NCBI GenBank assembly: GCA_963677325.2
Contig: CAXXGM010000007.1
Span: 62,001 to 126,000 of the forward strand
Length of the DNA stretch: 64,000 nt
Direction of reading: 5' to 3'
DNA from: G963677325 sp963677325
Lineage (GTDB): Bacteria > Bacteroidota > Bacteroidia > Bacteroidales > Prolixibacteraceae
Shown: piece after piece, positions 45,531 through 54,103 of the stretch
Position numbering within the stretch: position 1 is the stretch's first letter
Layout: every line of letters begins with the position of its first letter
Notes under the pieces: model-generated
Database searches by the model: none
Told to the model about the DNA's origin: nothing
Seen by the model: the letters and a program-made list of their open reading frames with translations, nothing else
Program-made: the position numbers and the translations under genes

Positions 45531-47423
45531 ATGAAAAGCAATCTGTTTAAACTTTTATTGCTCTTTCTGGTATTTGCTGGAATAAATTTTACAACCCAGG
45601 GGCAGGTTACAACTTCAAACTTAAATAGGACAACACAAGGACAGCTTAATTTTGCGTTCCTCGCTGATTTGCATGTCAATCCTCAATCTTCAACTGATAC
45701 TGCACTTCACCAAATAATTGACGAGATCAATAAGGCTGAATATGATTTTGTCGTTGTGGCTGGTGATTTAACAAATACGGGATCCAATGCCGAAGTTGAA
45801 AATATCAAAAGTGTTCTTTCCCACTTTAATAAACCTTGTTATGTGATTCCTGGAAATCATGAGACCACCTGGTCAGAGTCAGCCGGATTGAAATTCAATC
45901 GTTTGTTTGGGAATGATCGGTTCATTTTCCGCAAAAACGGTTTCCTGTTGATTGGAATGAATACGGGCCCTTTTATGAGGATGGGCGATGGTCTTGTAAA
46001 GCAAGAAGATTTGCAGTGGTTGAACAGGGAATTACAACAGGCCAAAACCAATGATGAGCAGCTTATAGCTATTACGCACTATCCACTTGCTGATGGGTTA
46101 AGTAACTGGGATTGTGTAACCGATATCCTGAAAAAAAACAATTGTATCCTTTCCCTTTGCGGACATGGTCACCGGCTTGTTCTTTCAAACTATGACGGTA
46201 TCCCGGGAATTATGGGACGGGCCATGATGATGCAGGGAAGCCGGTTGCCGGGTTATAATATTGTTCAGATACGAAGTGATTCAGTGTACTTTTATCAAAA
46301 GGAAGTCGGTAAGGATAAAAATATTTTTAAAAAGTTTAATTACCGGAATCCTGCAATTGTTTCATCCCTGCCTGTTTCCCCGAAGACAGACTATAAAATA
46401 AATTCAGAATATTCCGGGGTTAAGGTTTGTTTTCAACGTGAGGATTCTTTCTCTATATTTTCGGGAACTTGTATCGCCGGCAGGAAAACTTTGATCTATG
46501 GAAACTCTGTCGGGAAAATTAAAGCACTTCGGATCCCTTCTCAAAAAATAATATGGGAAAAACAACTGGAAGGCTCACTATACTCTACCCCGGTTGTTGG
46601 TAAATCTGTTGTTGCCGTTGGGACAGCCGACGGGAAAATTATTGGGTTTGACCTGCGGAATGGAAAGGAATCATGGAGAGTTGATGTAGGTACTCCGGTT
46701 GTGGCGGATGGTGTAGTGGAGAATAATGTTCTTTATATCGGTGGCGGAACGACTGCCTTTTACAAGATTGATATGAATACCGGGAGAGTGATCTGGAAGT
46801 TTGACGGCATTAACGGAAGGATTCAAGGACAGCCGGCTATATCCGAAAAACAAGTTGTTTTTGGAGCATGGGACCGCTACCTTTATTGTCTTGATAAAGC
46901 AACGGGTGCCCTTCTCTGGAAATGGACCAACGGGAAAACGAATGTGCTTTATTCTCCGGGCAATATTGTTCCGGCCATAGCAAACGGAAAGGTTTTTATA
47001 GTAGCGCCAGATAATTATATGACAGCATTCGATCTTGTTTCGGGAAAACAAATCTGGCGTGATCATTCACATCGTGTAAGGGAATCTATGGGAATCAGCC
47101 CTGATAAAAGCCAGGTTTATGCAAAATTGATGAACGATTCCGTAATTGCTGTATCAACCCTGACCGATCAATTCAAATTAAATTGGGTTATAAATGCCGG
47201 ATTTGGTTACGAACACGTTCCGTGTCCTATTGTTGCCACAAATGATCAGGTGTTTATAGGAACAAGGCAAGGAGTTGTCATCTCAATCAATCCGCGCCAG
47301 CAGACTATCAACTGGAAATATAAAGCTGGATATTCAGGAGTTATCAGATTGACCTGGGATGGGAAAAGCAAAGTTTACGCTTCTCTTGCAGAAGGGAAAT
47401 TAGTCGCTTTGAAAAAAGAGTAG
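45531..47423 (+). CDS. Exported metallophosphoesterase fused to a PQQ-type beta-propeller
   Basis: A 630-residue protein (start at the second ATG, giving MKSNLFKLLLLFLVFAG as signal peptide; an ATG nine bases upstream is possible). The first 300 residues form a calcineurin-like phosphoesterase: FLADLHVNP, VVAGDLTNTG, IPGNHETTW, ITHYPL and CGHGHR. From about residue 300 on, repeats such as 'GKESWRVDVGTPVV' and 'GALLWKWTNGK' make an eight-bladed-type PQQ/PQQ-like propeller. I infer a secreted phosphohydrolase on a binding scaffold; the substrate is unknown. Confidence 0.85.
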   Translation: MKSNLFKLLLLFLVFAGINFTTQGQVTTSNLNRTTQGQLNFAFLADLHVNPQSSTDTALHQIIDEINKAEYDFVVVAGDLTNTGSNAEVENIKSVLSHFNKPCYVIPGNHETTWSESAGLKFNRLFGNDRFIFRKNGFLLIGMNTGPFMRMGDGLVKQEDLQWLNRELQQAKTNDEQLIAITHYPLADGLSNWDCVTDILKKNNCILSLCGHGHRLVLSNYDGIPGIMGRAMMMQGSRLPGYNIVQIRSDSVYFYQKEVGKDKNIFKKFNYRNPAIVSSLPVSPKTDYKINSEYSGVKVCFQREDSFSIFSGTCIAGRKTLIYGNSVGKIKALRIPSQKIIWEKQLEGSLYSTPVVGKSVVAVGTADGKIIGFDLRNGKESWRVDVGTPVVADGVVENNVLYIGGGTTAFYKIDMNTGRVIWKFDGINGRIQGQPAISEKQVVFGAWDRYLYCLDKATGALLWKWTNGKTNVLYSPGNIVPAIANGKVFIVAPDNYMTAFDLVSGKQIWRDHSHRVRESMGISPDKSQVYAKLMNDSVIAVSTLTDQFKLNWVINAGFGYEHVPCPIVATNDQVFIGTRQGVVISINPRQQTINWKYKAGYSGVIRLTWDGKSKVYASLAEGKLVALKKE

Positions 47424-47556
47424 TTTCTGAAAATATCATTTTCTTAGTTATCGGCTTTTAATTTGAGTCTTTCAAATTTATAAATTTCGAGGGGCAGGAA
47501 TCTTGAAATAAAACTTTTTAATTTTGTCGTCGAATTCTGGTAAGGTTGTATCAATA

Positions 47557-48483
47557 ATGAAATTGAAGTATGCAATTGTGGGGACAGGAGCCCTGGGCGG
47601 CTTTTATGGCGGTATGCTTGCAAATGGGGGCCATGATGTCCATTTTCTGTTACATCATGATTATGATTTTGTCCGCAAAAACGGTTTAAAGATTGATTCG
47701 GTTCGGGGAGATTTCCATTTGAAAAAAGTCAATGCATATAATCATGCCGATCAAATGCCAAAGTGTGATGTTGTTTTGGTATGCCTGAAAACAACGAATA
47801 ATGATATATTAAAGAATATACTTCCACCACTGCTTCACCCTGCAACATGTGTTATTTTGGTCCAAAACGGATTGAAGGCCGAGAGGGAATTAGCCTCGTA
47901 TTTTCCAGATTTATCAATAGCCGGTGGATTGGCATTTATTTGTTCGAATAAAATAGGGAAAGGTTATATTACTCATCTTGATTATGGGAAAATTACTATC
48001 GGGTCATTCCAGGGTGAAAACAAGGTATTGCTCACACAAGTTTGCAATGATTTTATCGCCTCCAATGTGCCTGCTGAGTTTTCCTCTAATCTGAAAGAAT
48101 CACGGTGGAGAAAGCTGGTATGGAATATCCCGTACAATGGTTTAAGCGTAGTGCTGAATACTACAACTGAACAGTTGATGAATCATACTAAAACTTATGA
48201 GCTTGTGCGCGACATAATGTATGAGGTCATTGGGGCGGCTAATGCTTGTGGTGTAAAAATAGAAAAGGGCTTTGTTCAGGAAATGCTTGATTCCACTCGC
48301 ATCATGAAACCATATGCCCCGAGTATGAAGCTTGACTTTGATAACAAACGTCCGCTTGAAATCGGTGCCATCTATTCAGCTCCTCTGGCTGAAGCCCAAA
48401 GCAGAGGTTTTCATATGCCTAAGGTGACTATGCTTGAAAAACAATTACGGTTTATACAGGATAGCTATTTGAACATTATATAA
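47557..48483 (+). CDS. 2-dehydropantoate 2-reductase-like (ApbA/PanE family)
   Basis: NADPH-dependent reductase of the ketopantoate reductase family, 308 residues from the ATG at 47557 (the frame continues upstream only to a TTG). The Rossmann motif is IVGTGALGGFYGGMLANGG (residues 7-25); VCLKTTNND and LVQNGLKAERELA are conserved, and the C-terminal domain has KLVWNIPYNGLSV with the family lysine/asparagine pair. It may be panE of the pantothenate pathway or a paralogue; no other pan genes are here. Confidence 0.85.
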   Translation: MKLKYAIVGTGALGGFYGGMLANGGHDVHFLLHHDYDFVRKNGLKIDSVRGDFHLKKVNAYNHADQMPKCDVVLVCLKTTNNDILKNILPPLLHPATCVILVQNGLKAERELASYFPDLSIAGGLAFICSNKIGKGYITHLDYGKITIGSFQGENKVLLTQVCNDFIASNVPAEFSSNLKESRWRKLVWNIPYNGLSVVLNTTTEQLMNHTKTYELVRDIMYEVIGAANACGVKIEKGFVQEMLDSTRIMKPYAPSMKLDFDNKRPLEIGAIYSAPLAEAQSRGFHMPKVTMLEKQLRFIQDSYLNII

Positions 48484-48921
48484 TTTTCTTTTATTTTCAT
48501 ATTAATGAAATAAGTATCTGAAATGAAATAATGTCGTATTTTAGATTGACGAATTTTATTTTAAAAATAAATTCCATTTTAGTTATATTATGTAAGTTCT
48601 CTTTAAATAAGCCAGGACGAACCTGGTACGAACCGAATACGGACTTAATACGAGGAGTGTCTATATGAAATTTGGCTGTATTATTGTTAAATACAAAGGA
48701 TTGCAAACTACGACATCAATTTATTCTTATTACTTAAACGATCTGGATAATAAGAGAATATATGTTTAAAGGGACAATTCTGAAAAACTACCACGACTTA
48801 TTCGGGAAGGTTATTCGAAATAAATGTATTTTTGACACTCTTTCTGAAGAGTGAAGGTATTAAAATTGATTTTTTTCTGTTTCACAGCTTGTTTATTTTT
48901 ATTTTTTATATATTTAGATTC
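48484..48921. other. Gap before the first paralogue
   Basis: AATAATGTCGTATTTTA (about 48529) matches the terminal repeat of the MITE and looks like a fragment. A reversed 11-bp periodic repeat lies at 48618-48655. TATTTTTG at 48827-48834 may be a -7 box. The bases 48781-48834 resemble the DNA upstream of the second paralogue. Confidence 0.5.
48618..48655. repeat. 11-bp periodic repeat, reversed copy
   Basis: Units CGAACCTGGTA, CGAACCGAATA and CGGACTTAATA begin at 48618, 48629 and 48640, each starting with CG and spaced exactly 11 bases. Read on the other strand they resemble the CGTACCTTCCT units at 30849. Confidence 0.6.
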
Positions 48922-50346
48922 ATGAAAACTAATAAATTAACCTTTGTTTTATTATTCATTTTAGTATTTTTTTGTGTTCAGCCAACAGTTTTAATGGCTC
49001 AGCAGTCATCCTGGTCTGCTGATAATGACGGCTGGATTTTGAGAAAAAAAACTGGCAGTAACAAGTATGAGAAATTTTTTGCTATCGGGCTATGGAATGT
49101 TCCGGGATATACTTTTATCAAAACGAATGAGCCTGATAATGAGATGAGCAATGCTAAACTTTTCCTCGAAAGAACGAAAAATTATAATATGACCTTTGTA
49201 GGCGAGGGATACAAGAAGGATTATATGAATGGAATTATCCAATGTATCAGTTCGGTGAATTTTCCCAATACCCTGAAGAGTTACCTTGATAAAGTCCCCT
49301 CGATCAATTCGGATAAAGTTGCCAGTCCTTATTTAAGAGCTCAATACATAAGAAAGGCTATAGACAATAAAGATCCCAAACTGACGCAAGCCCTGGACAG
49401 TATGATTAATCATCTCTGCCAATTAAATGCTGATAATGATTATGCGTGGGCTCCGATTGATGAAATATCACAAGGGGGGTCTGCCAGTTTTTGGAACTGG
49501 CCTGCCAATGTAGGTGACATTGTAAAGGAGCGAATCAAAAATAAAGTAAAAGATGGTCTTATTCATACCGATTTGATGGGAGTGGGGAGAGGAAACAGTT
49601 ATCTTTTTGAACAGCTGTATTTAAAAACACACGCTTCACTGCCAGAGAATCCTCCTATGGAACTGTTGAGCAAGGAAGCCCGCGAATGCGTAAAAAATCC
49701 ATTGCTGGGGTTCAGGGTAGCTTATGACGGATCGCCTGTTTATGAATTTAATAAAGGAGAATACGGTTATAAGGATTATGATCTTGAGACCTTGAAAAGG
49801 TTATTTTTTGAGAATATAAAAATATGTGCGGCAGGTTTCAAAAACAGCGGGGACGTATTTGGAATAAATGCCTTCAGGGATTTTGTTGCTTATCCGATTT
49901 TATCCGGAATAACCGTAGATGCCATTAAAGCCGGAATTAGTCCAAATATTCCTGTATGGTTGTATTTTGATGGAAACGGATACGCCAAAAGCCCGAATGT
50001 TTCAACCGAAGATTATGTGAAGAACGTTAAATGTCAGATGTATACTTCCATTGTTCACGGCGCTACGGGTATATTGTTCTGGAATGACCGCAGTAAAAAG
50101 CCTGAAGTTTTTGACGCAATAGCACCTGTGATCAAAGAGATGAATGACAATGTGAAGATATTTACTTTAAAAACTTTGGAAACAAAGATTGATAATGACT
50201 TACATTATGTGATCAAGAAAAAGGATAACAAACATAAATACGTTATTGCAACAAATACAAGTCTTACCAATACATTACCAATCGATATCAAAGGGATTGA
50301 CAAAAAATCATTAAAACCGTTGGAGGTTTATGTAGCTCCTTTGTAA
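48922..50346 (+). CDS. Secreted protein, tandem paralogue 1 (possible glycosidase fold)
   Basis: A 474-residue exported protein (MKTNKLTFVLLFILVFF signal peptide; start at the ATG at 48922, although the frame is open 30 codons further up). I do not recognise the family. Features: FFAIGLWNVPGYTF near the mature N-terminus, YAWAPIDEISQGG, PVWLYFDGNGYAK and HGATGILFWND, which resemble strand ends of a TIM-barrel glycosidase, and a short beta domain at the end. Glu in APIDEI and Asp in LYFDGNG are candidate catalytic residues. A clear terminator follows, so it is transcribed apart from its copy. Confidence 0.65.
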   Translation: MKTNKLTFVLLFILVFFCVQPTVLMAQQSSWSADNDGWILRKKTGSNKYEKFFAIGLWNVPGYTFIKTNEPDNEMSNAKLFLERTKNYNMTFVGEGYKKDYMNGIIQCISSVNFPNTLKSYLDKVPSINSDKVASPYLRAQYIRKAIDNKDPKLTQALDSMINHLCQLNADNDYAWAPIDEISQGGSASFWNWPANVGDIVKERIKNKVKDGLIHTDLMGVGRGNSYLFEQLYLKTHASLPENPPMELLSKEARECVKNPLLGFRVAYDGSPVYEFNKGEYGYKDYDLETLKRLFFENIKICAAGFKNSGDVFGINAFRDFVAYPILSGITVDAIKAGISPNIPVWLYFDGNGYAKSPNVSTEDYVKNVKCQMYTSIVHGATGILFWNDRSKKPEVFDAIAPVIKEMNDNVKIFTLKTLETKIDNDLHYVIKKKDNKHKYVIATNTSLTNTLPIDIKGIDKKSLKPLEVYVAPL

Positions 50347-50379
50347 ATCTTCTGCTTGAAATAATAATTTTTGTAATGG

Positions 50380-50411
50380 AGAGAGGATACCCTAAAGGTA
50401 TCCTCTCTCTG
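50380..50411 (+). terminator. Terminator-like hairpin after paralogue 1
   Basis: AGAGAGGATACC (50380-50391) pairs with GGTATCCTCTCT (50397-50408), a perfect 12-base stem, followed by GCGTTTT. It separates the two paralogues. Confidence 0.7.
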
Positions 50412-50654
50412 CGTTTTAAAATCTCTATCAATGTTCTTTATCATTTCTGATCAGGTTGTTTAATATTCTGTCGTCATAATCTGATTTGGAATTATACGCC
50501 AAGGGAAGGATGCCTGAAAACTATCTTGATTTATTCAGGATTATAATTCGAAATAAGTGTATTTTTAACCTTATATATATAAGGAAGTATTGAAATTTAA
50601 ATTTTTGTGACTTTAATTCATGTTGATTTTTATTCATTTAAATAATTTAAATTC
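50412..50654. other. Upstream region of paralogue 2
   Basis: Bases 50517-50570 are similar to 48779-48834 upstream of paralogue 1 (shared TTCGAAATAA and TGTATTTTT). So the duplication includes the promoter region. Confidence 0.55.
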
Positions 50655-52073
50655 ATGAAAACTAATAAATTAACCTTTGTGTTATTGTTTTCACTTGTAC
50701 TTTTTATTCTTCAGCCTTTGGTTTTAATGGCCCAGCAGTCATCGTGGTCTTCTGATCAGGACGGTTGGATTTTAAGAAAAAAAGCCGGCAGTAATAAGTA
50801 CGAGAAGTTTTTTGCTATATGTCTATGGAATGTTCCGGGATATACTCGTACCAAATCAACAGATCCGGATTCGGTGAAAAGTAATATTAAACTTTTTTTA
50901 GAAAAGACTAAGTATTATAATATGAAGTTTGCAGGTTCAGACACCCCGAAAGATTTTAAGAGTGAGCTTATCCCATTTATAAGTCAACCAAATTTTCCGG
51001 CTGTCTTTAGGCAATACCTCGATAAAGTTCCATCCATCAATGCAGATCCGGTTGCAAGTCCTTACCTGAGATCCCAATATATACGAAAGGATATTAACAA
51101 TCCAAAATTAAAGGAGGCATTGGACAGTATGATTAACCAGCTTTGCAAAAAAAATTCCGGTAATGATTATGGATGGGCTCCTATTGATGAAATTATCCAA
51201 GCAGGTGCTTCAGGTAAGTGGAACTGGCCAGCCTGTGTTGGAGATATCATTTATGAGCGAATCAAGCACAAACAAAAAGATGCCCTTGTTTTTACAGATT
51301 TGATGGGAGTGGGAAGAGGGAATAGTTATCTTTTTGAGCTATTATATTTAAAGACTCATTCTGCAATGCCTGACAATCCTCCTATGGAACTGTTAAGCAA
51401 AGAAGCGCGGGAATGCGTAAAAAATCCATTGTTAGGGTTCAGGATGGCTTATGACGGATCGCCTGTATATGAATTTAAAAATGGGGATTATCGTTATAAA
51501 GAATATGACTTTGAAACATTGAAAAGATTGTGGTTTGAGAACGTAAAAATATGTTCGGCAGGTTTTAAAAACAGCGGGAATGTATTTGGGATTAATGCCT
51601 TCAGGGATTTCTTTGCTCATCCTGTTTTGTCAGGGATAACGGTGGATGCCATTAAAGCAGGAATTAGTTCTGAAATGCCTGTGTGGCTGTATTTTGATGG
51701 GAATGGCTATGCAAAGGAATCTGATGTCTCGGCTGAAGACTATATAAAGAATGTAAAATGCCAGATGTACACTTCCATTATTCACGGCGCTACAGGTGTT
51801 TTATTCTGGAATGACAAGAGTAAACCCACGGGCGTTTTTGACGGATTGGCACCAGTTCTCAAGGAAATGAATGATAATGTGAAGATATTTGTTTTGAAAA
51901 CAATGGAAACGAAAATAGATAATGACCTACATTATATGATCAAGGCGAAAAATAATAAACAGAAATACATCATTGCAACAAATACAAGTCTTACTGAAAC
52001 TTTACCAATCAACATCAAAGGGCTTAACAAAAAATCACTAAAACCTTTGGAAGTTTTTGTTGCTCCTTTTTAA
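50655..52073 (+). CDS. Secreted protein, tandem paralogue 2 (possible glycosidase fold)
   Basis: A 472-residue exported protein, about three quarters identical to its neighbour over its full length. The signal peptide (MKTNKLTFVLLFSLVLF), FFAICLWNVPGYTR, YGWAPIDEIIQAG, PVWLYFDGNGYAK and HGATGVLFWND are all conserved. The least conserved part is residues about 70-100 of the precursor (NIKLFLEKTKYYNMKF and after). Both copies lack stops or frameshifts, so both are probably expressed. Function not known; a carbohydrate-active role is inferred from fold-like motifs only. Confidence 0.65.
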   Translation: MKTNKLTFVLLFSLVLFILQPLVLMAQQSSWSSDQDGWILRKKAGSNKYEKFFAICLWNVPGYTRTKSTDPDSVKSNIKLFLEKTKYYNMKFAGSDTPKDFKSELIPFISQPNFPAVFRQYLDKVPSINADPVASPYLRSQYIRKDINNPKLKEALDSMINQLCKKNSGNDYGWAPIDEIIQAGASGKWNWPACVGDIIYERIKHKQKDALVFTDLMGVGRGNSYLFELLYLKTHSAMPDNPPMELLSKEARECVKNPLLGFRMAYDGSPVYEFKNGDYRYKEYDFETLKRLWFENVKICSAGFKNSGNVFGINAFRDFFAHPVLSGITVDAIKAGISSEMPVWLYFDGNGYAKESDVSAEDYIKNVKCQMYTSIIHGATGVLFWNDKSKPTGVFDGLAPVLKEMNDNVKIFVLKTMETKIDNDLHYMIKAKNNKQKYIIATNTSLTETLPINIKGLNKKSLKPLEVFVAPF

Positions 52074-52125
52074 ATTATTTGACCGGGTAAATCTTTTCAG
52101 TCAAAACCTGTCAGATTTAAAATTT

Positions 52126-53142
52126 TCAGAAATACCTTACGAGTCCATGGGCTGCATTCATGTAAGCCTTGAAATTTGCAACAGGTGTTTCCGCGGGTAT
52201 CTCACAACCGGCAGAGACTATTCCCCGATGTTTGGTCTTCTGGAAACAGGATTCTACACTTTCAAATATATTCTCAGGAGTTCCGTCTTTTAGAATAGAA
52301 ACAGGATCGCTGTTACCTGAGAATACCTGTTTTTCTGATAAAAGCGCTGTGAAATCCTCCATTGAAGTGACCAGGTGATCTATGTCAATGATATCGGCCC
52401 CGGTTTTGATCATGTCGGGGAGAATGGCCGTCGTATTTCCGCAGATATGTAATTTGATCATCGCACCAAGAGTATGGGCATGATCAATGAGTATTCTTTC
52501 TCTCGGAAAGATATATTCCTTATAAAGCTCGGGTGAAATCAATGAACAGGCAGCGTCGCCGATTCCTATACAATGAGCTCCGGCATTGACCTGGGCGGTA
52601 ATAAAATCCATACTGAATGCTGTGAGGATGTCAAGAGCTTTGACCATTTCATCGGGATTTTCGTAAAAATCAAGTAAAGCGGCCGATATATCCTTCAGAT
52701 CACAATATTCTGCCAATGGACCTTCAACCCATCCGGTGATGAAATAGGTATCTCCTAATTTCTTCCTGAATATTTCAATCTCTCTGATTCGGGCCACGAG
52801 TCTTTCGTGATCATTGATTACAGGAACTTTAAGTTTTTCATAACCGGAAGAATCAGTCAGGGGAAAATGTTTGGCAAGAGGAAGACTGTTCAGCGGATAT
52901 TCCACTTTCACCCCAAAAGCCTCGGCTTCGGCATAGGGATCAGACATCACATTGACCCAATCGTATCCAAAATCCTGAGCACATTTGATGTTGGCCATGC
53001 ATTTTATTTCGGGATTCAGGCAAAAATCCCGATAGTTCACCCCTGCATACTGGGCTGTAAATCTCATGACGATGGGATGAAAAGGAGGCCTGTCTACCTT
53101 TTGATTATTGATAAAATCAATTGTTCTTTGTAGTGAATTCAT
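52126..53142 (-). CDS. Uroporphyrinogen decarboxylase-fold protein (MtaA/CmuA-like)
   Basis: A 338-residue URO-D superfamily protein. It starts MNSLQRTIDFINNQKVDRPP, the usual start of the corrinoid methyltransferase branch, and contains LHICGNTTAIL, where His and Cys are the zinc ligands of MtaA-type enzymes. The heme-pathway arginine pair is missing, so it is not HemE. Members move methyl groups between substrates, corrinoid proteins and coenzymes. No corrinoid protein gene is adjacent. It is the last gene of a minus-strand cluster, eight bases after the epimerase. Confidence 0.83.
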   Translation of the reverse strand: MNSLQRTIDFINNQKVDRPPFHPIVMRFTAQYAGVNYRDFCLNPEIKCMANIKCAQDFGYDWVNVMSDPYAEAEAFGVKVEYPLNSLPLAKHFPLTDSSGYEKLKVPVINDHERLVARIREIEIFRKKLGDTYFITGWVEGPLAEYCDLKDISAALLDFYENPDEMVKALDILTAFSMDFITAQVNAGAHCIGIGDAACSLISPELYKEYIFPRERILIDHAHTLGAMIKLHICGNTTAILPDMIKTGADIIDIDHLVTSMEDFTALLSEKQVFSGNSDPVSILKDGTPENIFESVESCFQKTKHRGIVSAGCEIPAETPVANFKAYMNAAHGLVRYF

Positions 53143-53150
53143 TGCCGATG

Positions 53151-54086
53151 TTATTTTGATGAAACGAGTCCTTCAAGGTATTCTCTGGTCTTTGTAATGT
53201 AGTCTTTATTCTGGCCTGAAATCTCACATTCAATGATGATCTCTCCTTTGAAATCAATCTCTTTAAGATACGAAATTATGGCAGGGAAATTGACAATTCC
53301 CTGCGGAATGGGAACCTCTTTCCCCAGGAGTTTTGGATTTGTTGGATAATGTCCATCCTTAGCATGAAGAGACCTGACATATTTTGAAAGCATCTTCAGT
53401 CCGTCAAGGGGGTTGGCCTTACCATAAAGAACCACATTTGCAGTATCGTAATTGACAAAAATATTTCCGGTACCAGCGTCTTCGATTGCTCTTTGCAATG
53501 TGGTCGGCGTTTCCTGACCTGTTTCACAGAAAATATTAATTCCCTTCTTCAATGCATGATTGCCAAGTTCTTTCATACAGCTGATAAGCTCTGCATAAAG
53601 GGGATCAGCCGGATTTTCAGGGATGAATCCGAAATGGCTATGAACGGCAGGAATTCCTGTCATGGCGCAAAAATCGATGCCATCGTGCAGACGTTGCATT
53701 CGCTCCTTTCGGGTAGCACGGGGAACAATGCCAATGGTAGAAGGGCCTTCGGTAAAATTCCATACCATCTTCCCAGGGCCAAGACAAATCAGTGCATTAG
53801 GCTGTATGTTGTATTTTTTTATGGCACTTTTTACTTCAGCTGCTTTTTCGGGAGTGTATTTTGAAATTTCAATCTGGCAGGTTTCAAATCCAAGATCGGC
53901 GACTTTTTTTAATCCCTGATCAGGATTGTTCCCGTCAGTAATAATTCCCAGCAATATATTCTTCTTTCTTTCAGTCTGGGTGGGAATTGATCTTCCCGGG
54001 TTTTCGTTTCCGAATGAGAGAAGGGAAGGAGCAATTACTGCAGCGGCAGTAGCGCCTATGAATTTTCTACGGTGAATGTTTTTCAT
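53151..54086 (-). CDS. Tat-exported sugar phosphate isomerase/epimerase-type TIM barrel
   Basis: A 311-residue AP-endonuclease-2/xylose-isomerase-like protein. I choose ATG at 54086, giving MKNIHRRKFIGATAAAVIA, a twin-arginine signal. The body has GFETCQIEISKYTPEKAAEV, IPAVHSHFGF, FCETGQETPTT, VNYDTANVVL and the closing EIIIECEIS, with the Glu, Asp, His and Glu metal ligands of the family. Exported folded members act on sugars or keto-sugars in Bacteroidota. It lies between the amidohydrolase and the URO-D-like gene. Confidence 0.84.
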   Translation of the reverse strand: MKNIHRRKFIGATAAAVIAPSLLSFGNENPGRSIPTQTERKKNILLGIITDGNNPDQGLKKVADLGFETCQIEISKYTPEKAAEVKSAIKKYNIQPNALICLGPGKMVWNFTEGPSTIGIVPRATRKERMQRLHDGIDFCAMTGIPAVHSHFGFIPENPADPLYAELISCMKELGNHALKKGINIFCETGQETPTTLQRAIEDAGTGNIFVNYDTANVVLYGKANPLDGLKMLSKYVRSLHAKDGHYPTNPKLLGKEVPIPQGIVNFPAIISYLKEIDFKGEIIIECEISGQNKDYITKTREYLEGLVSSK

Positions 54087-54103
54087 TTTAAATATCATTA
54101 ATA

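Noticed and set aside
48922..52073. One of the tandem copies as a pseudogene
   Set aside because: Both are full length with all shared motifs and no frameshift.
52126..53142. hemE (uroporphyrinogen decarboxylase)
   Set aside because: The heme-type active-site residues are missing and the sequence fits the corrinoid methyltransferase branch.
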